From: Candidatus Cellulosilyticum pullistercoris
GTDB taxonomy: Bacteria > Bacillota > Clostridia > Lachnospirales > Cellulosilyticaceae
Assembly: GCA_018883705.1 (NCBI GenBank)
Contig: JAHLFQ010000099.1
Span: forward strand, 1-8,859
DNA length: 8,859 nucleotides
Direction: 5' to 3'
Position 1 is the first letter of the stretch. Each line of letters opens with the position of its first letter. The translations under genes were made by a program, and so were the position numbers. Positions 1 through 6,840 of the stretch are shown piece by piece. The notes under the pieces were generated by a model that had not been told where the DNA came from, searched no databases, and saw nothing but the letters and a program-made list of their open reading frames with translations.

Positions 1-1910
1 GCTACTTCATTATCAAAACCTGCTTCTAGAAAATTTTCCAAAAGCTCGATTGTCATTTTACTTTCTTGCTGTGCTAAATAACCGCTACCCATTCCATCAG
101 CAAGTGCCATTAAATATTTCCCATTACTAAGTTCCATAAAGCTATATGAATCACCAGATACTACTTCTTTAGCCTGATTTTGAGCACTAATGACAAGTGA
201 AAATTGTTTTTTTACACCTAAGGCAAAATAACAATATCTCTCTTCCTCAAAGTATTCATACTTTTTAATTTCTAGCTTAAGTTCTAATGCACGTTCTGCA
301 GCTTCAAGTACTTTTTCTTTATAATCTGACTCTCCTTTATAATTACAGTAAATATGAATCTCACATTTTCTACCGTTATTTTCAAGTACCATGACATCTC
401 TAGTACGAATCCCAAAACCTTGCAATGCCTCTTTTACTAATTTTTCATCTTCTTTATTAAAAGAAAAATTTCCTTCTATACTCTGAGATAACTTTTTAAC
501 ACTTTCTGAAATGCCTTTAAACTCCTCTGCAATCATTCCTCTTGCTTCTTCAAAGTTCTTCTGCCATTTACAACTTTGCTTAAAGACATCTAATTTTAGG
601 CTTAATGTGTAGGCAAAACTTTCTGCATTAATACATGCTTTTTTAAAATGGGCTGGAATGTCTCCTGCTACAATCTGCCTTTTATTTTCTAAGGTTTCTA
701 GCATCTTATATCCACTTATATAGGTATCTTTTATATAATCACGCCAGCAAAAATTCTGCATTGCACAATCCTTGCACATATTCTCTCCTGTATCTTCTAT
801 TAATTCATTCATTTGCCTAATATCTAACTCTGTATTTTTAAGAGGAATGGTTTCAAACTCTCTTCCAAGACTTGCAAATGCTTTAGAAAACCTTTTTAGT
901 CTCTCTGTAATGATAGATTGTATATGCTCCATGTGATGTAGATCATCTAGCTCACATCCATAATTAAACCAATTTCCCATACCAAAGTAATTTTTGGGAA
1001 TACATAAACTTACTAATGAAGCTGCTATATATGCCCCCATAATAGGCATATCAATAATTTTATTATTAAAAAGAGCAAATCCAAGTAGTAACCCCAGAGT
1101 CATTGCAAAAATAATCCCTAAACGTTCTAAATTATAAAATAGCCCCCCCACTAATGCTGTAAATACATAAATTGCTACAAAGGAAGTAGGTATATAGCCA
1201 ATTACCACAAGTACCGTACTTATAATAATACTGACTACTGTTCCACTACCAATACCTCCTAGATAAGTTGCTCCAATGAGAATCACAAAGATTAAAACAT
1301 CTTTTAAATAGATTTTTTCTACAAGAGGTACTACCATATAAAAATCTATAAACCCGCATAATAAACAAGCCATATAAAATGCCATACTTACTAGCTCATA
1401 TTCTGTTAAGATAACATTTTTATTTTCATAGATTATCTTTAATGATACTGATAAAACATTTATAAGTCCCATACATACAGCTATTTCAAGAAGGCATACA
1501 ATAAGCTTGTACAATGTGAAATTTGCCATAAAAAGATACATCAAATTGATCACAAAAACACTTATAGCCGTTATCAATAATTGATTTCTCAAGTTAAATT
1601 CACATTTAAAAATGCTCATAACCCCTCTAAAAGCACTTAGTAGTACAATAATGAGTATGTATTTTACGATATTGGTATCCAATATACCCATACATAAAAT
1701 ACCTAGCACTGTTAGTAATGCACTCCATCTTCTTGTCTGTTTATCAAAAAACATTGCCCCTACATAGGCAACTCCCAATGTATAAAAAGTATCAAACAGA
1801 CATATCTTTCCCACAAAAAAACTCATACAACATAATAGAACTGCTCGCCAATTAATACTCTTTACGATCTCAATGAGTGATAACTTATTTTTCTCTTCTG
1901 TATTAATCAC
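1..1910 (-). CDS. spoIIE: Stage II sporulation protein E, SpoIIE (partial, C-terminus off the left edge)
   Basis: SpoIIE is the membrane-bound PP2C-type serine phosphatase of the sporulation septum. It dephosphorylates SpoIIAA, which frees sigma-F in the forespore, and it interacts with FtsZ at the polar septum. About 636 codons are visible. The first ~300 residues form a run of hydrophobic helices, followed by a soluble linker region with a Cys cluster (C379, C382, C388 in CKDCAMQNFCW). The PP2C domain then begins and includes the metal-binding ALADGMGSG motif, with Asp at residue 605, followed by AQQES. Bacillus subtilis SpoIIE has 827 residues with its catalytic Asp at 610, so roughly 190 residues are missing on the left. 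The start is GTG at 1910: AGGAGG lies 12 nt upstream, and the overlapping ATG at 1911 is followed at once by TGA. The frame reads without interruption to the edge. The gene has its own promoter region and lies 125 bp downstream of the exporter gene. Confidence 0.95.
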   Translation of the reverse strand, partial: MINTEEKNKLSLIEIVKSINWRAVLLCCMSFFVGKICLFDTFYTLGVAYVGAMFFDKQTRRWSALLTVLGILCMGILDTNIVKYILIIVLLSAFRGVMSIFKCEFNLRNQLLITAISVFVINLMYLFMANFTLYKLIVCLLEIAVCMGLINVLSVSLKIIYENKNVILTEYELVSMAFYMACLLCGFIDFYMVVPLVEKIYLKDVLIFVILIGATYLGGIGSGTVVSIIISTVLVVIGYIPTSFVAIYVFTALVGGLFYNLERLGIIFAMTLGLLLGFALFNNKIIDMPIMGAYIAASLVSLCIPKNYFGMGNWFNYGCELDDLHHMEHIQSIITERLKRFSKAFASLGREFETIPLKNTELDIRQMNELIEDTGENMCKDCAMQNFCWRDYIKDTYISGYKMLETLENKRQIVAGDIPAHFKKACINAESFAYTLSLKLDVFKQSCKWQKNFEEARGMIAEEFKGISESVKKLSQSIEGNFSFNKEDEKLVKEALQGFGIRTRDVMVLENNGRKCEIHIYCNYKGESDYKEKVLEAAERALELKLEIKKYEYFEEERYCYFALGVKKQFSLVISAQNQAKEVVSGDSYSFMELSNGKYLMALADGMGSGYLAQQESKMTIELLENFLEAGFDNEV

Positions 1911-1922
1911 ATTATATCTCTC

Positions 1923-1928
1923 CCTCCT
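1923..1928 (-). promoter_or_regulatory. spoIIE ribosome binding site
   Basis: AGGAGG on the minus strand lies 12 nt before the GTG at 1910 and 11 nt before an overlapping ATG at 1911. The ATG reads ATG-TGA and so stops at once, which makes GTG the only usable start near this site. The next in-frame ATG lies about 30 codons further in, inside the first membrane helix. The spacing is slightly long for a strong site. Confidence 0.7.
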
Positions 1929-1939
1929 GCAGTATTTAT

Positions 1940-2005
1940 ATTATACCGATAGGAGAGAACTATTTTTGTAAATATTTGGTAATATACTAATAAAATTTTA
2001 CGACA
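1940..2005 (-). promoter_or_regulatory. spoIIE promoter with 21-bp spacer and Spo0A-box-like site
   Basis: Reading the minus strand, TTTACA (1972-1967) is separated by exactly 21 bp from a perfect TATAAT (1945-1940). Further upstream, TGTCGTAAAA (2005-1996) matches the 0A-box core TGTCGAA at six of seven positions. The Bacillus subtilis spoIIE promoter is a known sigma-A promoter with an unusually long spacer of 21 bp that needs phosphorylated Spo0A. The match in architecture, and not only in hexamers, is what supports the call. Regulation by Spo0A here is inferred. Confidence 0.6.
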
Positions 2006-2016
2006 TTTTATTTGTG

Positions 2017-2041
2017 AAAAAAAATAAATTTGTGTTTATTT
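2017..2041 (-). terminator. Weak A/T-only hairpin with U-tract after the exporter gene
   Basis: On the minus strand AAATAAA (2041-2035) can pair with TTTATTT (2028-2022) across a 6-nt loop, and the second arm runs into eight T (2024-2017). The stem contains no G-C pair and overlaps the TAA stop, so termination would be inefficient at best. Some read-through from the exporter gene into spoIIE is possible. Confidence 0.25.
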
Positions 2042-3049
2042 CCCAGGAAAAACATTTAAATCGTAATATCTGCTATACTCTTCCTTTTCTCTCTCAGACA
2101 GACTGCTCTTAAACAAATGTTTGACATCTAGAAATTGTTCCATGTCCGTTAAGAATTGATAAAGCATTGCTCTATTTTCAAATTCTTCTCTTGTAACAGG
2201 TAGCTCACTATGTTTAAACGCTTCTCTTAGTGCCTCTAGGTCTAGTAGCAAAGTTTCTACAGCAATCTTTCCCTTAACTGATAAAGCAACTTCATAGGTT
2301 AATTTAGCTATTTTCTCTGCTCCCGGTGTGACTCTATAAAAACGTTCAAAATGCTTATACATATAGAGCATAATTTGATATTGTGAATACCTCATATCAA
2401 AATACTTCTCATAAAGTGACCTACCGCTCATAAATGTATTATTTCTATATTGAGTAGCTTTGGTTCTTCCTTCTACTAAGGCACTTTTTAATGCTTCTAA
2501 TTCATTTTCTATCTCTAGTTTCTTATTATCTAATAAGGCATTCTCCATTTTAATGAAGATATCGAACATATTCTTTTCTAACTTCTGTTTTTCACGTATT
2601 AAATCTTCTTCTAAATTTGGCATATACATATTAACAAGTAAAGCAATTCCTGCACCTACTATCATGAGTAACAGTTCATTACCTAAGAGCGTGATACTCG
2701 TATACCCTTCTCCTAATAAATGGGTCACTAGTACAGATGCTGGTACTATTCCTTCTACCACCTTTGCTTTAACTGCTAAAGGGATAAATAAGATGAGATA
2801 AATGCCAAAACTTACAGCATTAAAGCCTAGCAAATTAAGTACTACTGACCCAAGCGATAATGCTATCACTGTAGCACCTAATCTTCTAAGTGCTATTAAT
2901 ACAGATTCTCTTCTTGTATTTTGAATACTTAATATAGTAATAATCCCTGCTGCTACTGAATATTTGAGTCCTATGAGTTGCGCTAACCAAATAGCACTTG
3001 TAGCTCCTATTCCCGTCTTAATTATTTTTAGTCCAATAATTTTTTTCAT
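2036..3049 (-). CDS. Aromatic acid exporter family membrane protein (ArAE_1 / former DUF939 type)
   Basis: This 337-residue protein has the two-part layout of the Firmicutes aromatic acid exporter family. Residues ~1-143 are a block of hydrophobic helices (for example AAGIITILSIQNTRRES near 33-49 and the helix ending at VNMYMPNLEEDL near 139-150). Residues ~150-337 form a charged, helical, probably cytoplasmic domain, including a coiled-coil-like stretch at ~150-195 and a YDMRYSQYQ-like region in the middle. The family resembles the E. coli AaeB/YccS group in its membrane part, but the substrate of the Firmicutes members is not established, so transport of aromatic acids is a family name rather than a demonstrated function. 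The start is ATG with AAGGAGG at good spacing. It follows the tRNA terminator by about 45 nt, in which I see no clear promoter, and precedes spoIIE by 125 bp. Confidence 0.87.
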   Translation of the reverse strand: MKKIIGLKIIKTGIGATSAIWLAQLIGLKYSVAAGIITILSIQNTRRESVLIALRRLGATVIALSLGSVVLNLLGFNAVSFGIYLILFIPLAVKAKVVEGIVPASVLVTHLLGEGYTSITLLGNELLLMIVGAGIALLVNMYMPNLEEDLIREKQKLEKNMFDIFIKMENALLDNKKLEIENELEALKSALVEGRTKATQYRNNTFMSGRSLYEKYFDMRYSQYQIMLYMYKHFERFYRVTPGAEKIAKLTYEVALSVKGKIAVETLLLDLEALREAFKHSELPVTREEFENRAMLYQFLTDMEQFLDVKHLFKSSLSEREKEEYSRYYDLNVFPGK

Positions 3050-3094
3050 TATACCCTCCTTACCTAGTTATTTCTTAATTATTTTTTTATATAA

Positions 3095-3124
3095 CAAAAA
3101 ACCTCATCACTAAGATGAGGTTTT
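3095..3124 (-). terminator. Intrinsic terminator of the tRNA-Met/tRNA-Val operon
   Basis: The minus strand reads ACCTCATC (3121-3114), a TTAGT loop and GATGAGGT (3108-3101), extended by flanking A/T pairs. The second arm continues into TTTTTT (3100-3095). It lies 7 nt past the 3' end of tRNA-Val, which fits the end of the tRNA transcript. Confidence 0.88.
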
Positions 3125-3130
3125 GATGTA

Positions 3131-3203
3131 TGGTCGCTATAGGGCTCGAACCTATGACCCCCTGCTTGTAAGGCAGGTGCTCTCCCAGCTGAGCTAAGCG
3201 ACC
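3131..3203 (-). tRNA. tRNA-Val (anticodon TAC)
   Basis: This is a complete 73-nt cloverleaf. The acceptor stem GGTCGCT pairs with AGCGACC, and the D-arm carries AGCTCAGCTGGGAGAGC. The anticodon stem CCTGC/GCAGG encloses the loop CTTACAA with anticodon TAC, and the T-arm is ATAGG-TTCGAGC-CCTAT. The discriminator base is A. CCA is not encoded: the gene is followed by TAC, so CCA must be added after processing. It lies 3 nt downstream of tRNA-Met on the same transcript. Confidence 0.97.
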
Positions 3204-3206
3204 GTA

Positions 3207-3283
3207 TGGTAGCGGAAAAGGGATTTGAACCCATGACACCACGGGTATGAACCGTGTGCTCTAGCCAACTGAGCTATTCCGCC
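3207..3283 (-). tRNA. tRNA-Met (anticodon CAT), elongator type
   Basis: This is a 77-nt cloverleaf with encoded CCA (3209-3207). The acceptor stem GGCGGAA pairs with TTCCGCT (G1-U72). The anticodon stem CACGG/CCGTG encloses the loop TTCATAC, and the T-arm is ATGGG-TTCAAAT-CCC with neighbouring pairs. The paired 1-72 position and the absence of three consecutive G-C pairs in the anticodon stem argue against an initiator tRNA. The sequence closely resembles the Bacillus elongator Met tRNA. A tRNA-Ile whose CAT anticodon is modified by TilS is the alternative and is less likely. Confidence 0.96.
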
Positions 3284-3352
3284 ATATTTTGTACTGTGCT
3301 AAGATTTGCTTTCAAAACTTTCGTTTTTCTTCTCTCTCCTGAGCACTTTTGT

Positions 3353-3381
3353 AGTATATCCTATTACTTGTCATAATGCAA
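3353..3381 (-). promoter_or_regulatory. Sigma-A promoter of the tRNA operon
   Basis: On the minus strand TTGCAT (3381-3376) is followed after exactly 17 bp by TATACT (3358-3353). Initiation would fall near 3346, giving a leader of about 60 nt before tRNA-Met. Three A-tracts centred about 10 bp apart (3385-3391, 3394-3401, 3405-3410) lie directly upstream and could act as an UP element or a bend. Confidence 0.7.
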
Positions 3382-3650
3382 GTGTTTTTTTCATTTTTTT
3401 TATGTTTTTTGTTTCCAACTAATTGGTATCTTAATTTTTCCTAGTATTTATTCATTCATTTTGACTTATACTATGCTTGTAAGATATCAAAAGTATTTCT
3501 ACTTCTTTTATAAAGTCTAAACAGTCCTTTACTGATTAGATCATTAAATGACACAAAATATTTTAATCTTATGATTCTAGCGATGCCTCACCCAAATAAG
3601 TGGCTAACGCCATACGGCATAAATGTTTATCTATCAACTTAAGTAGGATT
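3382..3650. other. Gene-free stretch with A-tracts and a GC-rich structured patch
   Basis: No credible coding region is visible here on either strand. The part next to the tRNA promoter (3382-3412) is A-tract DNA. At 3516-3540 an imperfect hairpin is possible: TCTAA and CAGT arms, a CCTTT loop, and one A-A mismatch. At 3583-3620 a patch of about half G+C stands out from the very AT-rich surroundings. There ATGCC pairs with GGCAT and encloses a TGGC/GCCA hairpin. On the plus strand TTGACT (3461-3466), 18 bp before TATCAA (3485-3490), could be a weak promoter leading toward the symmetrical terminator at 3651-3683. An unrecognised small RNA, or the remnant of a mobile element, would both fit. 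Confidence 0.35.
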
Positions 3651-3683
3651 AATAAAATCCACTCTAGGTGAGTGGATTTTATT
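3651..3683 (-). terminator. Symmetrical (probably bidirectional) terminator after the 121-residue gene
   Basis: A perfect 14-bp stem pairs AATAAAATCCACTC (3651-3664) with its complement (3670-3683) around a 5-nt loop. It starts 3 nt after the stop codon at 3687. The outer AATAAAA/TTTTATT pairs supply a T-rich tail on either strand, so it could also end a plus-strand transcript from the gene-free region. Confidence 0.85.
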
Positions 3684-3686
3684 AGT

Positions 3687-4052
3687 CTAATATTCTATTA
3701 AGCCTTTTTGCTTTAATTCTCTCATTAATTTTTTATTATAAGACTCAAATTCTCTTGTACGTTTTTCTCTATCTCCAGGTATATTAGGGGAATAGGCCAC
3801 ATATCCTTTTAGAATCTCTAAGTCTTCTTCACTACCATTGTTATAAATTCTTCCATGTAAATGTCCTCTCCTATCGTGTATTCCATAATACTCTATGTAG
3901 ATTCCTTTTTCGTTTTCTTGTATAATCCAAGATAAATGTAATCCCTTTTTAGAAATTCTTTTTTTGTTCCCTAGAAATAAATCCTCATCAGAAACTGTGA
4001 TTGCCCATGATGCAAACTTTCTACTAAATATTTCTTTTATACTACGATACAT
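3687..4052 (-). CDS. Hypothetical protein, 121 residues, unrecognised
   Basis: I do not recognise this family. The protein appears soluble: no signal peptide, no membrane helix and no cysteine. The centre (residues ~38-72) looks beta-rich, with alternating hydrophobic residues (GLHLSWIIQE, GIYIEYYGIH) followed by HDRRGHLHGRIY, which is rich in His and Arg. The C-terminal third (residues ~94-121) is a strongly charged, Lys/Arg/Glu-rich helix ending KQKGLIEY. Coding is supported by an ATG preceded at about 7 nt by GAAGGTG, a full-length frame ending 3 nt before a strong terminator, and a secA terminator 150 bp upstream that makes it a separate unit. I see no clear promoter upstream. It occupies the position after secA where many Firmicutes carry prfB, but it shows no release-factor motif such as GGQ. 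Confidence 0.72.
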   Translation of the reverse strand: MYRSIKEIFSRKFASWAITVSDEDLFLGNKKRISKKGLHLSWIIQENEKGIYIEYYGIHDRRGHLHGRIYNNGSEEDLEILKGYVAYSPNIPGDREKRTREFESYNKKLMRELKQKGLIEY

Positions 4053-4202
4053 AATAGCACCTTCTTTATTTATTTTTAGTGTATTTCATTTTCTGATTTT
4101 AAAATCCGCACCTTGCATCTATTCCTTGATGGTTTCTATATTTATCTTCAGTAACTTTGATAACCCCTCTTGCTTTCCATATCACTTATTTTTATTAAAA
4201 TC

Positions 4203-4234
4203 AAAAAATAGGTATTGCTCACGCAACACCTATT
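4203..4234 (-). terminator. Intrinsic terminator of secA
   Basis: On the minus strand AATAGGTGTTGC (4234-4223) pairs with GCAATACCTATT (4218-4207) through 12 positions with one G-U pair, around a GTGA tetraloop. The second arm continues into TTTTTT (4208-4203). It starts about 20 nt after the secA stop codon. Confidence 0.9.
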
Positions 4235-4254
4235 CTATGTTTACTCTCTTATCT

Positions 4255-6831
4255 TTATTCAAATTTTCCACAGCAAGATTTGTACTTTTTACCACTTCCA
4301 CATGGACAAAGATCATTTCTACCTATTTTTTCTTTCTTTTGTACAGGTTGAGCACCTAAGCTTGTATCTTGGTGGTTAACAGCTACTGGTTCAGCAACTC
4401 TCTCACGCTTGATTTCTCTATTTTCTACAAGTCTTACATGATAAAGTGCTTTTACTGTTTCACTCTTAATATTATCAGTCATTTCTTCGAAGATATCATA
4501 ACTTAAGAAACGATATTCAACAAGTGGATCTCTTTGACCGTATGCTTGAAGATTGATACCTTGTTTCATTTGGTCCATGTTATCTAAGTGATCTGTCCAT
4601 TTTTGATCAATAACTTTTAATAGAATAACACGTTCGATTTCTCTAGCTTGTTCACCTAACTCTTCTTCTTTAGCTATATAAAGCTTTTCTGCTTCTTCAT
4701 AAAGTCTTTCTTTTAATGACTCTATAGTAAGCTCTTGTTGTTGTTCTTTTGTATAGGATACATTTTGAATAGGAATAATGGCACGAAGTTGCTCAAATAA
4801 AGCTACTAAATCCCATTCTTCTGCATATTCAATGCCATTTGTTGCATTATCAACCATCTTGCTGATAACATCTTTAGCCATATTAATAATATTTTCACGT
4901 AAGTTTTCATTCTTTAATACTTTATATCTTTCTGCATAAATGATTTCTCTTTGTTCATTCATGATTTTATCATATTCAAGTAAGTGCTTACGTACACCAA
5001 AGTTATTACTTTCAACTTTTCTTTGAGCTCTTTCAATAGCTGAAGATAAAACTCTGTGTTCAATTGGCTCATCATCAGGAAGACCAAGTGCATCAAACAT
5101 CTTAAGTGTTGATTCTGGTGTAAAGAGTCTCATAAGGTCATCTTCAAGTGCAAGATAGAATCTTGATTCACCTGGATCTCCTTGACGTCCTGCACGTCCA
5201 CGGAGCTGATTATCAATACGCCTTGATTCATGACGTTCTGTACCAATAATTTTAAGACCACCTAGTTCTTGTACGCCTTCTTCAAGCTGAATATCAGTAC
5301 CACGTCCTGCCATGTTAGTAGCAATTGTTACTGCACCTTTTTTACCTGCAAGAGCAATAATTTCAGCTTCTTTCGCATGATATTTTGCATTAAGTACTTG
5401 GTGTGGAATTCCTTCTCTTTTAAGCATTTTACTTAAAAGTTCAGAGGTATCAATCGTTACTGTACCAACAAGTACTGGTTGTCCTTTAGCATGTGATGCC
5501 TTAATATCTTCAATAACGGCTTTAAATTTAGCATCTTTTTTCTTGTAAACAATATCAGGATGGTCTTTACGTTGGATTGGTCTATTAGTAGGTATCTCAA
5601 TAACGTCCATTGAGTAGATATCTCTAAATTCTGATTCCTCTGTAATAGCTGTACCTGTCATACCTGCTTTTTTACGATATTTATTGAAGTAGTTTTGGAA
5701 AGTAACAGTTGCAAGCGTTTGACTTTCTTTTTTCACTTCAACGCCTTCTTTTGCTTCGATTGCTTGGTGAAGACCATCAGAATAACGACGACCATCCATT
5801 AAACGACCGGTAAATTCATCAACAATAATGATTTCACCTTTTTCATCTACGATATAATCTTTTTCTCTATGCATTAAGCTGTGTGCTTTAAGTGCAATAT
5901 TAATATGGTGTTGAATTTCCATATTTTCTGGGTCTGCTAAGTTTTCAAGTGCAAAGTATTGCTCTGCTTTTCTAATACCATCTTGTGTTAAGGTAACTGT
6001 CTTTTGTTTTTCATCAACAATGAAGTCCCCTTCTTCTTCAATCTCTTCACGCATCAAGTTAGACATTGCGGTCTCTTCCCCTAATAATTTACCCTTTTGA
6101 AGTCTACGTACAAAGATATCTGCTGCTTTATAAAGATGTGTAGATTTTGAACCTTGTCCAGAAATAATAAGAGGTGTTCTAGCTTCATCAATAAGAACAG
6201 AGTCAACCTCATCGATTACTGCATAGTTAAGTTCTCTTTGAACCATTTCTTCTGCATAAATAACCATGTTATCACGAAGGTAATCAAATCCAAATTCATT
6301 GTTTGTACCATATGTGATATCACAGTTGTACATTTCTCTTCTTTCTGCTGGTTTCATATTACTTAAAATACATCCAACAGTAAGCCCTAAGAAGTTGTGC
6401 ACTTGTCCGATTTCTTTAGAGTCACGTTGTGCTAAGTAATCATTAACTGTTACAACATGAATCCCTTTTCCTTCAAGTGCATTTAAATATGCAGGAAGCA
6501 TCCCTACTAAAGTTTTACCTTCACCAGTTCTCATTTCTGCGATACGACCATTATGAAGAATAATTCCCCCAATAATTTGCACTCTAAAATGCTTTTTACC
6601 AAGTACACGCCAACTTGCTTCTCTACATACAGCATACGCTTCTGGTAAAATGTCATCTAGTGTTTCGCCTTTTTGAAGACGTTCTCTAAACTCTACTGTT
6701 TTATGTTTTAATTCTTCATCTGAAAGCTTTTGCATAGCCTCATCATAAGACTCTACTTTTTGAACGATTGGCTCGATTCTCTTTAATTCTCTTTGAGAAT
6801 GAGTACCAAAAATTTTATCTATTAATTTCAA
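4255..6831 (-). CDS. secA: Protein translocase subunit SecA (ATPase)
   Basis: SecA is the cytoplasmic motor ATPase that pushes preproteins through the SecYEG channel. Counting from the upstream GTG at 6840, motifs appear in family order: Walker A MRTGEGKT (103-110), DEVD Walker B (210-213), AGMTGT (392-397), NMAGRGTDI (509-517) and QLRGRAGRQGDPGESRF (545-561). A helical scaffold and wing follow, with the HLDNMDQMKQGI region (751-762). The protein ends in a zinc-binding SEC-C tail, CPCGSGKKYKSCCG (845-858), which usually contacts SecB-like partners or ribosomes and phospholipid. A short acidic insertion (about 250-272) in the nucleotide-binding region resembles clostridial homologues. The TTG at 6831 is the better start: AAAGAGG lies 9 nt upstream of it but directly abuts the GTG. 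It gives the usual opening MKLIDKIFGTHSQRELK, 858 residues. The gene follows hpf, separated by the hpf terminator, and has its own promoter. Confidence 0.98.
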   Translation of the reverse strand: MKLIDKIFGTHSQRELKRIEPIVQKVESYDEAMQKLSDEELKHKTVEFRERLQKGETLDDILPEAYAVCREASWRVLGKKHFRVQIIGGIILHNGRIAEMRTGEGKTLVGMLPAYLNALEGKGIHVVTVNDYLAQRDSKEIGQVHNFLGLTVGCILSNMKPAERREMYNCDITYGTNNEFGFDYLRDNMVIYAEEMVQRELNYAVIDEVDSVLIDEARTPLIISGQGSKSTHLYKAADIFVRRLQKGKLLGEETAMSNLMREEIEEEGDFIVDEKQKTVTLTQDGIRKAEQYFALENLADPENMEIQHHINIALKAHSLMHREKDYIVDEKGEIIIVDEFTGRLMDGRRYSDGLHQAIEAKEGVEVKKESQTLATVTFQNYFNKYRKKAGMTGTAITEESEFRDIYSMDVIEIPTNRPIQRKDHPDIVYKKKDAKFKAVIEDIKASHAKGQPVLVGTVTIDTSELLSKMLKREGIPHQVLNAKYHAKEAEIIALAGKKGAVTIATNMAGRGTDIQLEEGVQELGGLKIIGTERHESRRIDNQLRGRAGRQGDPGESRFYLALEDDLMRLFTPESTLKMFDALGLPDDEPIEHRVLSSAIERAQRKVESNNFGVRKHLLEYDKIMNEQREIIYAERYKVLKNENLRENIINMAKDVISKMVDNATNGIEYAEEWDLVALFEQLRAIIPIQNVSYTKEQQQELTIESLKERLYEEAEKLYIAKEEELGEQAREIERVILLKVIDQKWTDHLDNMDQMKQGINLQAYGQRDPLVEYRFLSYDIFEEMTDNIKSETVKALYHVRLVENREIKRERVAEPVAVNHQDTSLGAQPVQKKEKIGRNDLCPCGSGKKYKSCCGKFE

Positions 6832-6840
6832 AATTTTCAC

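Noticed and set aside
2460..2801. Plus-strand open frame of 113 codons
   Set aside because: It lies wholly inside the exporter gene on the other strand, has a Ser/Phe/Asn-rich composition typical of antisense reading of AT-rich helical proteins, and has no supported start site.
3207..3283. Initiator tRNA-fMet
   Set aside because: The 1-72 position is a G-U pair and not a mismatch, and the anticodon stem CACGG/CCGTG lacks the three G-C pairs of initiators.
3568..3625. Cobalamin riboswitch on the minus strand
   Set aside because: AGCCACT...GGGTGAGGC and ATCATAAG resemble the 3' part of the B12 element. The conserved core that should come before (the GGTGAAAATCC-like and CCCGCCACTG parts) and the AGGAGACCTGCC end are absent, and the patch lies after a terminator rather than before a transport or cobalamin gene.
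4066..4090. Sigma-E-type promoter for the 121-residue gene
   Set aside because: AATACACT on the minus strand resembles a sigma-E -10 element, but no matching ATA-type -35 element lies at the right distance.
3964..4359. Plus-strand open frame of 131 codons
   Set aside because: It crosses the start of the 121-residue gene, the secA terminator and the end of secA. Its composition is low-complexity and hydrophobic, with no good ribosome binding site.
6154..6366. Plus-strand open frame of 70 codons
   Set aside because: It is antisense to the conserved ATPase core of secA, and its sequence is fully explained by the SecA motifs.
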